From assembly GCF_003325455.1 (NCBI RefSeq), contig NZ_CP025198.1:2914001-2978000 (forward strand): 64,000 nt of DNA, written 5' to 3'. Position numbers and translations under genes: made by a program. Shown in pieces: positions 14,074-21,856 of this stretch. Under the pieces are notes generated by a model, which was given only the letters and a program-made list of their open reading frames with translations, was not told the origin of the DNA and searched no databases. Each line of letters opens with the position of its first letter. Position 1 is the stretch's first letter. The stretch is from Acidipropionibacterium virtanenii (GTDB taxonomy: Bacteria; Actinomycetota; Actinomycetes; Propionibacteriales; Propionibacteriaceae).

Positions 14074-16614
14074 GTGACGTCCTCCTCCTTCAGCACTCCG
14101 TCCGGCACCTACCGATTGCAGTTCAGTGCGGACTTCACCTACGACGACGCGCTGGGGCGGCTGGACTACCTCGCATCGCTGGGCGTCTCCCACCTGTTCT
14201 GCTCCCCGATCCTCCAGGCCGCCCCCGGATCCACCCACGGCTACGACGTCGTCGACCACACCCGCATCTCGGCCGAGTGCGGCGGGGAGGACGCCTTCAG
14301 GCGGCTGTGCTCGGCCGCCCACGAGCGCGGCATCGGCGTGGTGGTCGACGTTGTGCCCAATCACATGGCCGTGCCCACCCCGCTGTGGCACAACCTGCCG
14401 CTGTGGAACGCGCTGCGGGAGGGGCCCTCCTCCCCCTTCTCGGGCTGGTTCGACATCGACCTGTCGAACTCCCTGTCGGTGCTCATGCCGGTGCTGGGCG
14501 AGAGAATCGGTACGGAGCTGGCCAGTGGAAACATCCATCTGGAGACTCGTGACGTGCCGCGGATCGACGGCGGCACCGAGCGCCAGAGCGTCGTGGTCTA
14601 CTACGACCACGTCTTCCCCGTCCGCCCCGGCACCGACGACCTGCCGCTGGCCTCCCTGCTCGATCAGCAGTGGTACCGGCTGGCCTACTGGAAGGTCGCC
14701 AGTGACGAACTGAACTACCGGCGCTTCTTCAACGTCGACACCCTGGCGGCGATCCGCGTCGAGGACGAGGAGGTCTTCCGGATCAGCCACGCCAAGCTCC
14801 TCGAACTGCACGCCGACGGCATGGTCGACGGCTTCCGGATCGATCACCCGGACGGCCTGGCGAATCCGCGCAAATACCTCGACGACCTGCGCGAGGCCAC
14901 CGGCGGGGCGTGGGTGGTGGTGGAGAAGATCCTGGAGCCTTCCGAGACCCTGCCGAAAGACTTCCCCTGCGCCGGTACCACCGGCTACGACTCCCTGCTG
15001 CGGGTCGACGGGCTGTTCAACGAGTCGGCCGGTCTTCCGGGCCTGAACGACATCTGGGAGCGCCTGGCCAGTACTCCCGACACTCCGGCGCCGTCCTTCT
15101 CGTCGACCCTGGACAAGGCCAAGCACGAGGTGATCGGCGACATGCTGTTCGCCGAGGTGAGCCGGCTGACGGAGGTGGCGGTATCGATCTGCGCCTCCGA
15201 CATCATGCTGCGCGATCACACCCGCCGACAGCTGGGGCGGGCGATCATCGAGCTGCTGGCCGCGATGGACCGCTACCGCGCCTACATCGAGCCGGGCATC
15301 GAGGCCGATGAGGACGAGGTCGCCGTGATCACCAGGGCCGCCGAGCGGGCCCGGGTGCGCCTGGACGCCGACGAGTCCGACACCCTCGATCTCATCGTCT
15401 CGCTGGCCTGCGGCACCGTCGGTCCGGCCCGCGACCCCTACGCCCAGGCAGATCGCGACGAGTTCATCACCCGGTTCGCCCAGACCTGCGGGCCGGTGAT
15501 GGCCAAGGCCAAGGAGGACACCGCCTTCTACCGCTACACCCGGTTCACCGGCGTCAACGAGGTGGGATCGGATCCCGGGCTGGTGGGCGTCTCCCCCGAC
15601 GACTTCCACAGTTTCGCCGCCGACCTGGCCCGCGACTGGCCCACCACGATGACGACGATGAGCACCCACGACACGAAGCGGTCCTCGGACGTGCGCGCCC
15701 GGCTGGGGGTACTGCTGGAGTTCCCGCGGGACTGGGAGCAGCTGGTCGCCGACCTGGAGAAGTACGCCGAGGAGCCGCGCTCGGATCTGGTCGACGGCGC
15801 CACGGCCAATCTGGTCTGGCAGACCCTGGCGGGCACCTGGCGGCTCGCGGGGACCGCCGCGGGGGCCGAACCGATCAGCGCCGAACGGCTGTCGGGCTAT
15901 CTCACCAAGGCGATGCGCGAGGCCAAGACCCGCACCACCTGGACCGAGGTGGACGCCGACTACGAGCAGGCGGTGCTGGATCTGGCCACCGGCTGTCTCA
16001 CGGATCCGTCGGTGGGCGAGCTGCTCGACGGCTTCACCGGGACCACCTGTCAGGCCACCCGGGCCGCGATCCTGGGCCGCAAGCTGGTGCAGCTCACCAT
16101 GCCGGGGGTGCCCGACGTCTACCAGGGCTGCGAGGTGGTCGATCTGTCCCTGGTCGATCCGGACAACCGCCGCCCGGTCGATCTGGACTACCGCGACGAC
16201 CTGCTGGGGCGGATCCGTTTCGGGTCGGAGGATCCGCTGGCCGGGATCCCGGAGGCCGAAAGGCTGGATGCCGAGAAGCTGCTGGTGACGGCGTCGGCGC
16301 TGAGGATTCGACGGCAGCATCCGGAGGCCTTCCGGGGGCAGGACGCCGTCTACCGCCCGGTGGCCGCGACCACCGGCCATGCGGTGGCGTTCTCCCGGTC
16401 GACCGCCGGGGCCGAGCGGATGACGTCGATCACCGTGGCGACCCGACTGGCCGGTGTGCTGGCCGAGCGGGGCGGCTGGAAGGACCATCAGGTGGTGCTG
16501 CCCGAGGGCTCCTTCCGCGACCTGTTGACGGGCCGGGGCTGGCCGGGCGGGGAGGTGAATCTGGCCGAGCTGCTGGAGTCGCTCCCGGTGGCCCTGCTGG
16601 TTCCCGAGGAGTGA
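14074..16614 (+). CDS. treY: Malto-oligosyltrehalose synthase
   Basis: TreY converts the reducing end of a malto-oligosaccharide into an alpha-1,1 (trehalosyl) linkage. It is the first step of the TreY/TreZ route from glycogen-type glucans to trehalose in the cytoplasm. The 846-residue GH13 protein starts with GTYRLQFSADFTYDDA. It shows region I VVVDVVPNHM (about residue 90), the catalytic Asp in DGFRIDHPDGL (about 253), the catalytic Glu in WVVVEKIL (about 287) and STHDTKRSSDVRAR (about 530). The GTG at 14074 fits a leaderless start; GTG at 14068 is an alternative. Its partner treZ lies 2.1 kb downstream, separated by three unrelated genes. Confidence 0.95.
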   Translation: MTSSSFSTPSGTYRLQFSADFTYDDALGRLDYLASLGVSHLFCSPILQAAPGSTHGYDVVDHTRISAECGGEDAFRRLCSAAHERGIGVVVDVVPNHMAVPTPLWHNLPLWNALREGPSSPFSGWFDIDLSNSLSVLMPVLGERIGTELASGNIHLETRDVPRIDGGTERQSVVVYYDHVFPVRPGTDDLPLASLLDQQWYRLAYWKVASDELNYRRFFNVDTLAAIRVEDEEVFRISHAKLLELHADGMVDGFRIDHPDGLANPRKYLDDLREATGGAWVVVEKILEPSETLPKDFPCAGTTGYDSLLRVDGLFNESAGLPGLNDIWERLASTPDTPAPSFSSTLDKAKHEVIGDMLFAEVSRLTEVAVSICASDIMLRDHTRRQLGRAIIELLAAMDRYRAYIEPGIEADEDEVAVITRAAERARVRLDADESDTLDLIVSLACGTVGPARDPYAQADRDEFITRFAQTCGPVMAKAKEDTAFYRYTRFTGVNEVGSDPGLVGVSPDDFHSFAADLARDWPTTMTTMSTHDTKRSSDVRARLGVLLEFPRDWEQLVADLEKYAEEPRSDLVDGATANLVWQTLAGTWRLAGTAAGAEPISAERLSGYLTKAMREAKTRTTWTEVDADYEQAVLDLATGCLTDPSVGELLDGFTGTTCQATRAAILGRKLVQLTMPGVPDVYQGCEVVDLSLVDPDNRRPVDLDYRDDLLGRIRFGSEDPLAGIPEAERLDAEKLLVTASALRIRRQHPEAFRGQDAVYRPVAATTGHAVAFSRSTAGAERMTSITVATRLAGVLAERGGWKDHQVVLPEGSFRDLLTGRGWPGGEVNLAELLESLPVALLVPEE

Positions 16615-16703
16615 GAAGGGTCATCCCTCGCCTCCACGGCGCCTTCCGAGTCATCGCCACATTGGCGGCGAATCCTGGTGAGAACTCGGACAAGGATTCG
16701 CCA

Positions 16704-17654
16704 TCAATCCGACGCGAGCCCCTTCTGACATCGTGGGCAGTCATGGGGCTTTCCCCTCCAGCCCCTCGCCCGCAGCACTCGTGCCATGATGGCGGCCGTC
16801 TCGCAGGGGTGCCCCGCGACGTCACTCCACCCGAACCGCAGGATGGCGAGTCCTGCCACGAGGTGCTCGGCGTCCCTGCGCGCGTCGCGGATCTCCCCGG
16901 CTCCCCGGTGGCCGATCATGCCGTCGAGTTCGGCGATCAGCCCGTACTCCGTGTACCCCAGGTCGGACTTCCTGCCGCGCGAGTAGCACTTCTGGCGGCT
17001 CGGCGAGGGCAGGCCGTGGGCCTTCTCGACGTCCCGCTTGAACCGCACCTCCATCGGGCTCTCGGAGCCTCCCGCCACCACCGTGAGAGTTTCCAGGATC
17101 AGCGCGCGCTGGCGGAGTTTCGGTTTCTGGACGACGGCCCGGCGCAGCCGATCGGGTGTGGTGATCCGCTTGAACAGGGCTTTGGAGAGCCACCCGCCGA
17201 TGTCGTCCAGCGACCCTTGTGAGCAGAGGGTGAGGATCGCTTCCTCGGCGGTGGTGCGGGGCGGTGATCCGAGCGATCGCCGAGCGCCGCGGTGGAATCG
17301 CCAGTACGGCTCTCGGCGTAAGACGCTCGAGACCTTGCCGGGGCACCAGACGTCTATCACGCCGGGCGGATCCGCGATACCGAGCAGATGGACGGCGGCA
17401 GCTCCTCCGAGTGCGGCGCCCGGACCGGCTATGAGCACACCGGCCCATGCGAGCTGGAGCCATGACGGGTGGCCCGCCGCGTAAATGCCGGCGCTCAGGG
17501 CACGCCACGTTCCTGACGCCGTGAAGTGGCGGATGCCGGCGTCGGTCAGCCCGTGCCGCAGAGCCTGGGCGCGGCTGATGACGCCCTCCTGCTCGTTGAG
17601 CAGCCAGACGACGGCATCGGGCACTCGCGTCATGGGGTGCATGGCACTGAGCAT
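16704..17654 (-). CDS. AbiEi-like/DUF559-type protein, orphan
   Basis: This 316-residue protein has an N-terminal winged-helix-like region (residues about 8-60: AVVWLLNEQEGVISRAQAL, then LRHGLTDAGI). It resembles the antitoxin domain of AbiEi proteins. Its C-terminal part carries DLGYTEYGLIAELDG and RRDAEHLVAGLAILRFGWSDV, the pattern of Vsr/DUF559 PD-(D/E)xK folds. No AbiEii-type toxin partner is adjacent, so defence or toxin control is speculation. Possible starts are 17654, 17642 and 17633; no Shine-Dalgarno decides between them. It separates treY from treZ together with hicAB. Confidence 0.6.
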   Translation of the reverse strand: MLSAMHPMTRVPDAVVWLLNEQEGVISRAQALRHGLTDAGIRHFTASGTWRALSAGIYAAGHPSWLQLAWAGVLIAGPGAALGGAAAVHLLGIADPPGVIDVWCPGKVSSVLRREPYWRFHRGARRSLGSPPRTTAEEAILTLCSQGSLDDIGGWLSKALFKRITTPDRLRRAVVQKPKLRQRALILETLTVVAGGSESPMEVRFKRDVEKAHGLPSPSRQKCYSRGRKSDLGYTEYGLIAELDGMIGHRGAGEIRDARRDAEHLVAGLAILRFGWSDVAGHPCETAAIMARVLRARGWRGKPHDCPRCQKGLASD

Positions 17655-17722
17655 GCGCTAACACATCCCGATGTGGCCAGGGTCTGCGGCCAGATCTGTG
17701 GACAACTCCGAGGCTCACCACA

Positions 17723-17768
17723 TTCGTGGCGGATCTTCGTGTGAGTTCGCACGAAGATCCGCCACGAA
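17723..17768. repeat. Perfect 19-bp inverted repeat, 8-nt loop
   Basis: TTCGTGGCGGATCTTCGTG (17723-17741) is mirrored exactly at 17750-17768. It forms a very stable hairpin upstream of the AbiEi-like gene and just before the hicB fragment. It has no T-tract. Its sequence is unrelated to the 2.2/8.7/9.9-kb family. Confidence 0.8.
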
Positions 17769-17792
17769 CCCCCACAGGAAGTCGAGGACGAC

Positions 17793-17960
17793 GTGATCGG
17801 CGCCCGGGCACGCGAGGAGGAGGGCCGGGCCGCTCTGGAGGACGCCGCCACCCTGCGTCGGCGCGCAGTTCATGCGCTCCGCGAGGAGGGATTGTCCCAG
17901 GCCGACGCCGCGGCCGTGCTCGGAATCTCCCGGCAACGCGTTCAGCAGCTCTCCCACTGA
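17793..17960 (+). pseudogene. Remnant of a HicB-like antitoxin (C-terminal part only)
   Basis: A 55-codon frame ends with LREEGLSQADAAAVLGISRQ and a short tail before TGA at 17958. This matches the C-terminal helix-turn-helix of actinobacterial HicB proteins, and it resembles the end of the intact hicB at 17974-18408 (ALALGISQQRVAQL). The N-terminal HicB domain is missing, and the frame closes upstream inside the 17723-17768 palindrome. It converges on hicB with only 13 bp between the stops. It could still be expressed as a small DNA-binding protein. Confidence 0.5.
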
Positions 17961-17973
17961 GGACGGGCGCGGG

Positions 17974-18408
17974 TCATCCTCCCGCTCCGGATCGGCCACG
18001 TCTCCCCGGAGCGAGTTGAGCGACACGCTGCTGACTGATCCCGAGGGCCAGCGCCGTCGCCCCCGACGGATAGCCGGCATCCCGGGCGAGGCTCGCGGCA
18101 TGACGGCGGATCCGGGCGGCCCGGTCCAGATCTCTGCGCGCCTGCTCCTCGAGGTCGTGGCCCTCGTGCCAGAGCTCGATCACGATGTCAGGCACCACGA
18201 CATGCACCTCGACCTGTACGTCACCCGGTTCCGCGTCGATCCATGCAGCGATGAGATCGCGGGCGGACGACTCGACTCCGCTCCAACTCGTCGCCGCTCC
18301 TGTGGCGGGAACGGACGTCCCATCAGGAGCCGGCGACGTCAACGATGGCACCTCGATCGTCCACACTCCATCCGTATCGACCCATGTTCTGGCCTGATGC
18401 ACCGTCAT
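17974..18408 (-). CDS. hicB: HicB-type antitoxin
   Basis: This 144-residue antitoxin pairs with HicA just upstream. The N-terminal WTIEVPSLTSPAP strand pattern is the partly degraded RNase-H-like HicB fold. The C-terminus (residues about 105-140: AASLARDAGYPSGATALALG, ISQQRVAQL) is a helix-turn-helix for promoter binding. The ATG at 18408 follows GGAGG...GGAG that overlaps the end of hicA, 8 nt after the hicA stop. The C-terminus ends in a basic GRRGRSGAGG tail. Confidence 0.75.
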   Translation of the reverse strand: MTVHQARTWVDTDGVWTIEVPSLTSPAPDGTSVPATGAATSWSGVESSARDLIAAWIDAEPGDVQVEVHVVVPDIVIELWHEGHDLEEQARRDLDRAARIRRHAASLARDAGYPSGATALALGISQQRVAQLAPGRRGRSGAGG

Positions 18409-18416
18409 TACGGCTC

Positions 18417-18632
18417 CTACCTCCATCCAGCTGCTTCGGTGTCATCCGGGAAGTGCGCCTGAATCTGCCGCACCACGCCGGCCGACACGATTCCCTCATG
18501 AGCCACAACAGTCACTTTGGCCCGCCCATCGGGCGACTCCCAGATCTCATGGCTTCCTCGCGTCCGAATCCTTCTCCACCCTCTGGCGGCCAGGAACCGC
18601 GATACCACTCGGTACGTCTGCGGCCTGACCAC
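18417..18632 (-). CDS. hicA: HicA-type mRNA interferase toxin
   Basis: This 71-residue double-stranded RNA-binding-like toxin is predicted to cleave mRNA. Family motifs are clear: FLAARGWRRIRTRGSHEIWE with the catalytic His in GSHEIW, then KVTVVAHEGIVSAGVVRQIQ. The GTG at 18632 is 6 nt after TAGTAT, so the mRNA is probably leaderless. It is first in the hicA-hicB operon, the classical order. It is divergent from treZ. Confidence 0.85.
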   Translation of the reverse strand: MVRPQTYRVVSRFLAARGWRRIRTRGSHEIWESPDGRAKVTVVAHEGIVSAGVVRQIQAHFPDDTEAAGWR

Positions 18633-18638
18633 GTCGTA

Positions 18639-18667
18639 ATACTAGCCCCGGCTGTTTTCCATATCAA
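18639..18667 (-). promoter_or_regulatory. hicAB promoter
   Basis: TTGATA (-35, 18667-18662), a 17-nt spacer and TAGTAT (-10, 18644-18639) lie on the minus strand. The hicA GTG begins 6 nt later. This is the best complete sigma-A-type promoter in the window. Confidence 0.7.
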
Positions 18668-18703
18668 GGGGCACTTGTGGTGATCTGTCGATCATCGCCC
18701 GGC

Positions 18704-18709
18704 TACCGT
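18704..18709 (+). promoter_or_regulatory. Leaderless -10 box of treZ
   Basis: TACCGT is followed by 6 nt and the treZ GTG at 18716. The identical hexamer and spacing occur before the vanZ-like gene (21845-21850). No convincing -35 is seen. Confidence 0.5.
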
Positions 18710-18715
18710 GGGGGC

Positions 18716-20476
18716 GTGACTCCTCGCGACTACGGGCAGATCAGCGTCTGGGCCCCGAAACCCTCCCGCGTCGACGTGATCCTGGACGGAGAGCGGATTC
18801 CGCTGACCCACGACGCCGACTGGTGGGTGCTCGACCGACGGGTGCATCCCGGTCAGCGGTACGCGTTCAGTCTGGACGGCGGCGATCCGCTCCCCGACCC
18901 GCGGTCCCTCCTCCAGCCCGAGGGGGTGCATGGCCCCTCGGAGGTCTTCGACCCCACGGCGTCGCCCCGCCCGCCGTGGACGGGCATGGACCTGCGCGGG
19001 AAGGTGCTCTACGAACTGCATGTGGGCGCCTTCACCAGCGAGGGCACCTTCGATGCGGCGATCGAGCACCTCGACAGCCTGGTCGGGTTGGGCGTCGAGG
19101 CGGTGGAGGTGATGCCGGTCGCCCAGACCCCCGGCTTCCGCAACTGGGGCTACGACGGCGTCGACCTGTTCGCGACGAACGCGAACTACGGCGGCCCGGC
19201 GGCCTTCCTGCGCTTCATCGACGCCGCCCATGAGCGCGGGCTCGGGGTGGTGCTCGACGTCGTCTACAACCATCTGGGGCCCGAGGGAAACTATCTGGCG
19301 CAGTTCGGGCCGTACTTCAATCCGGCCCATGAGACGCCGTGGGGCGAAGCGGTCAACCTGGACGGGGAGCACGCCCGGCCGGTGCGCGATTTCCTGCTGG
19401 CCAACGCCCGCCAGTGGCTGGTCGATTTCGGCATGGACGGGCTGAGGCTGGACGCCGTCCATGCCCTTACCGATGACTCCCCGGAGCACTTCCTGGCCGA
19501 GTTGTCCCGCAATGCGGCGCTCTGGAGCGAGGAGACAGGGTGGCCGCTGACGCTGATCGCCGAGTCCGACGTCAACCAGCCGGCCACCGTGTCGCCAGTG
19601 GGTTCGGTGCCGGGGGCCAGAGGGATGGGGATGCAGTGGGCCGATGACGTCCACCATGCGCTGCACGCCTTCTTCACCGGTGAGACTCAGGGCTACTACG
19701 TCGACTTCGGCTCCGCGGAGGTGCTGGCCAAGGCGCTGACCCGGGCATTCGTCCACGACGGCGGCTGGTCGACCTTCCGCGAGAAGCCCTGGGGCGCGCC
19801 GGTGGATCCGCGCGGCGAGCACTACGACGGGCATTCCTTCGTGGTCTTCATCCAGGACCACGACCAGGTCGGCAACCGGGCGGTCGGCGACCGCGTCAAT
19901 CACGGGGCGAACGATGGGTTCCAGGCCGCAGCGGCGGCGCTGTATCTGCTGGGCCCCTTCACCCCGATGCTGTTCATGGGCGAAGAGTGGGCCACCTCGA
20001 CGCCATTCCCCTACTTCTGCGACATGGGGCCCGACCTGGCGCCCCTGGTGACCAGGGGACGCCGCGAGGAGTTCGCCGACACCGGCTGGGCCGGAGACAT
20101 CCCCGACCCGGAGGATCCGGAGACGTTCGAATCGGCGAAGCTGCGATGGGACGAGCGGGAGGACGACGGCCACACCCGGATGCTCGCCTGGTACCGGACC
20201 TTGCTGCGGTTGCGCACCGAGTACCCGGAGCTGAGGTCGCCTGATCTGTCCCTTGTTGAGGTGACATGCCCGGACGACGACACGGTGGTCATGGTCCGAG
20301 GCAGCCTGGCGGTGATCTCCACCCGGGCTACCGACACGGTCGAGGTGGACGTGGCCAAGGTGCTCGGCCCCGGCGGCCTGGAGAACCTGGCGAGCTGGGA
20401 CACCGCGGAGCTGGAGGACACCCTTGTCGCCTTCGACGGACCCGGGGCTGTGGTGATCCGGGCACGGCGAGCCTAA
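18716..20476 (+). CDS. treZ: Malto-oligosyltrehalose trehalohydrolase
   Basis: TreZ hydrolyses the glucan made by TreY to release trehalose. The 586-residue GH13 enzyme has an N-terminal beta domain (ISVWAPKPSRVDVIL). The catalytic barrel follows with VVLDVVYNHLGPEGN (about residue 178), the nucleophile Asp in DGLRLDAVHA (about 242), the acid Glu in LIAESD (about 282) and FIQDHDQVGNR (about 380). The C-terminal beta domain (about residues 508-586) is duplicated as a fragment at 21578-21811, after an inserted toxin-antitoxin remnant. GTG at 18716 fits a leaderless start. Confidence 0.95.
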   Translation: MTPRDYGQISVWAPKPSRVDVILDGERIPLTHDADWWVLDRRVHPGQRYAFSLDGGDPLPDPRSLLQPEGVHGPSEVFDPTASPRPPWTGMDLRGKVLYELHVGAFTSEGTFDAAIEHLDSLVGLGVEAVEVMPVAQTPGFRNWGYDGVDLFATNANYGGPAAFLRFIDAAHERGLGVVLDVVYNHLGPEGNYLAQFGPYFNPAHETPWGEAVNLDGEHARPVRDFLLANARQWLVDFGMDGLRLDAVHALTDDSPEHFLAELSRNAALWSEETGWPLTLIAESDVNQPATVSPVGSVPGARGMGMQWADDVHHALHAFFTGETQGYYVDFGSAEVLAKALTRAFVHDGGWSTFREKPWGAPVDPRGEHYDGHSFVVFIQDHDQVGNRAVGDRVNHGANDGFQAAAAALYLLGPFTPMLFMGEEWATSTPFPYFCDMGPDLAPLVTRGRREEFADTGWAGDIPDPEDPETFESAKLRWDEREDDGHTRMLAWYRTLLRLRTEYPELRSPDLSLVEVTCPDDDTVVMVRGSLAVISTRATDTVEVDVAKVLGPGGLENLASWDTAELEDTLVAFDGPGAVVIRARRA

Positions 20477-20559
20477 AGACTCACTCCGCCGTAGCCTCAC
20501 CCTGGGCCGGCAGTGCCTCCGCACCCCCAAGGCCGCCCACGTTCGCGACTCCGCTCTTA

Positions 20560-20571
20560 CACTTGCAAGTG
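20560..20571. promoter_or_regulatory. Candidate operator of the orphan antitoxin gene
   Basis: CACTTGCAAGTG is a perfect 12-bp palindrome in an AT-richer patch 41 bp before the antitoxin start. It contains a TTGCAA that could serve as -35. Antitoxins of this kind usually bind a dyad in their own promoter, so autoregulation is inferred. Confidence 0.45.
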
Positions 20572-20612
20572 AAAATGTGATACCTTCATACAACAGCGCG
20601 AGAGGAGGAGCC

Positions 20613-21068
20613 ATGACAACGGCTGTGCAGATGACCAGACGCATCGACGTGGATGAGGCGACCGTGCAGGACGCGAAGTCGTCAGTGCATGACGCCGACG
20701 CCCAGCAGCTCCGACTTACCTTAGAGGCTGCCGACGGCACCCTCCATGAGCTCCCGCTATCTGTCGAACGTGTGTTGCACCAAGCCCTCAGCTCATTGGC
20801 GGAGACGGGATCCGTTCGTATTGAGCGCTTTCCCGAGGAACTGACGACGACAACCGCAGCCGAACTCCTCAACGTGTCACGACCCACGGTGACGAAGTGG
20901 GCCAAGGACGGACGGCTGGCCTCCTTCAAGGTGGGCACCCACACCCGCTTCCATCGCGAGGACGTTATGACTTTCAAGAAGACGCGCGACGAGGAACGAC
21001 GCTCCGCGTTCGATGAGCTGCGGTCGCTCGACCTGGAGCACATCGAGGAGTTCGACGACCTGGGCTGA
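20613..21068 (+). CDS. Excisionase-type HTH antitoxin of a PIN toxin-antitoxin module
   Basis: This 151-residue protein has an MerR/excisionase-like DNA-binding segment at about residues 78-125: TTTAAELLNVSRPTVTKWAK, then GRLASFKVGTHTRFHREDVM. Its acidic tail (SLDLEHIEEFDDLG) is typical of antitoxins paired with PIN-domain toxins. The ATG follows GAGGAGGAG. The partner toxin directly downstream has lost its N-terminal part. Base composition is lower in GC than treZ. Together with the duplicated treZ tail this points to arrival by transfer. Confidence 0.75.
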   Translation: MTTAVQMTRRIDVDEATVQDAKSSVHDADAQQLRLTLEAADGTLHELPLSVERVLHQALSSLAETGSVRIERFPEELTTTTAAELLNVSRPTVTKWAKDGRLASFKVGTHTRFHREDVMTFKKTRDEERRSAFDELRSLDLEHIEEFDDLG

Positions 21069-21070
21069 GC

Positions 21071-21466
21071 CACGGGTGGCCACGCAGACAGGTACTTTAT
21101 AGACGGTGGCTCGATGAATTTCCAGACAATCTTACCTTCACAGGAAAAGACGAGGGCGACTACCACGTCCATGCAGCCGCCGTCGCCTGCCGCGCAGACA
21201 TCCTCTTGACAAGCAACGACGCTGAAGACTTCAACGCCGACGATGCCCACTACAACGTTTATACACCAGACGATTTTTTCGAACTCATCGGCCAGTCGGA
21301 TCCACACTGCGTAGGTATCGTCACGGGAGAACAACTTTCCTACTGGAAGAGCCAACCCAAACATATTCAGCTTGATGATGCGCTGATAAAATCCGGCCGC
21401 CCATCGTTCGCGCGAACCGTCAGAGAGGCTCTCAAAGTGCTGTCACGCGACGGCTACGGTCTTTAG
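21071..21466 (+). pseudogene. PIN-domain (VapC-like) toxin, N-terminal part lost
   Basis: Reading in one frame from just after the antitoxin stop gives RRWLDEFPDNLTFTGKDEGD, then YHVHAAAVACRADILLTSND and AEDFN. This is the second half of a PIN domain (compare D.HVLAAA...AD.LVT.N..DF). The first catalytic Asp region is absent and there is no start codon before the core. The tail runs to TAG at 21466. A TTG at 21206 is the only later start and would leave no catalytic core. The toxin is therefore very probably dead, leaving an orphan antitoxin. Confidence 0.7.
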
Positions 21467-21577
21467 GTCTTTACGAGGGCTCGGCGACTTGCTAACCGCG
21501 GTATCCAGAGCCGGTGCCCCCGTTCCTCGGGCTGGCATCGACGCGTGCAAGCTGCCCGCCAGCTGGCGCTGCTGCAC

Positions 21578-21811
21578 TCACCAGATCTGTCACTTGTTGA
21601 GGTGACATGCCCGGACGACGACACGGTGATCATGGTGCGAGGCAGTCTGGCCATCATCACCACCCGGGCCACCGGCACCGTCAAGGTGGACGTAGCACTC
21701 ACGACGGCGTTTCACGGCATGACGACGCTGGCCGCCTGGGGCGAGCTCGCAGTGACGGACACCAGGGTGTCACTTGAGGGTCCGGGGGTCGTGGTGGTGC
21801 GAGCCGCCTGA
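21578..21811 (+). pseudogene. Duplicated 3' fragment of treZ
   Basis: The 78-codon segment reads SPDLSLVEVTCPDDDTVIMV, then RGSLAIITTRATGTVKVDVA, to a natural stop. It matches the treZ C-terminus at 20235-20476 (SPDLSLVEVTCPDDDTVVMV...). At DNA level the first 80 bp are nearly identical; similarity then declines. There is no catalytic domain and no good start. It marks the right boundary of the inserted antitoxin/toxin segment. It may be a leftover of the recombination that brought the module in. Confidence 0.8.
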
Positions 21812-21844
21812 CCCGCTGTTCGCATCACTGTTGAAGCAGCCCCG

Positions 21845-21850
21845 TACCGT
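21845..21850 (+). promoter_or_regulatory. Leaderless -10 box of vanZ-like gene
   Basis: TACCGT, then 6 nt, then GTG at 21857. There is no Shine-Dalgarno. The box is the same as before treZ. Confidence 0.5.
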
Positions 21851-21856
21851 GAACAT

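Noticed and set aside
13945-16488. Very long open frame on the minus strand opposite treY
   Set aside because: It is an antisense shadow caused by GC-rich codons. Its translation is low-complexity Gly/Arg/His/Asp-rich with no motifs, while treY on the plus strand has all family motifs.
20613-21068. Excisionase of an integrated genetic element
   Set aside because: No integrase, att repeat or phage gene is nearby. The acidic tail and the PIN remnant directly downstream fit an antitoxin instead.
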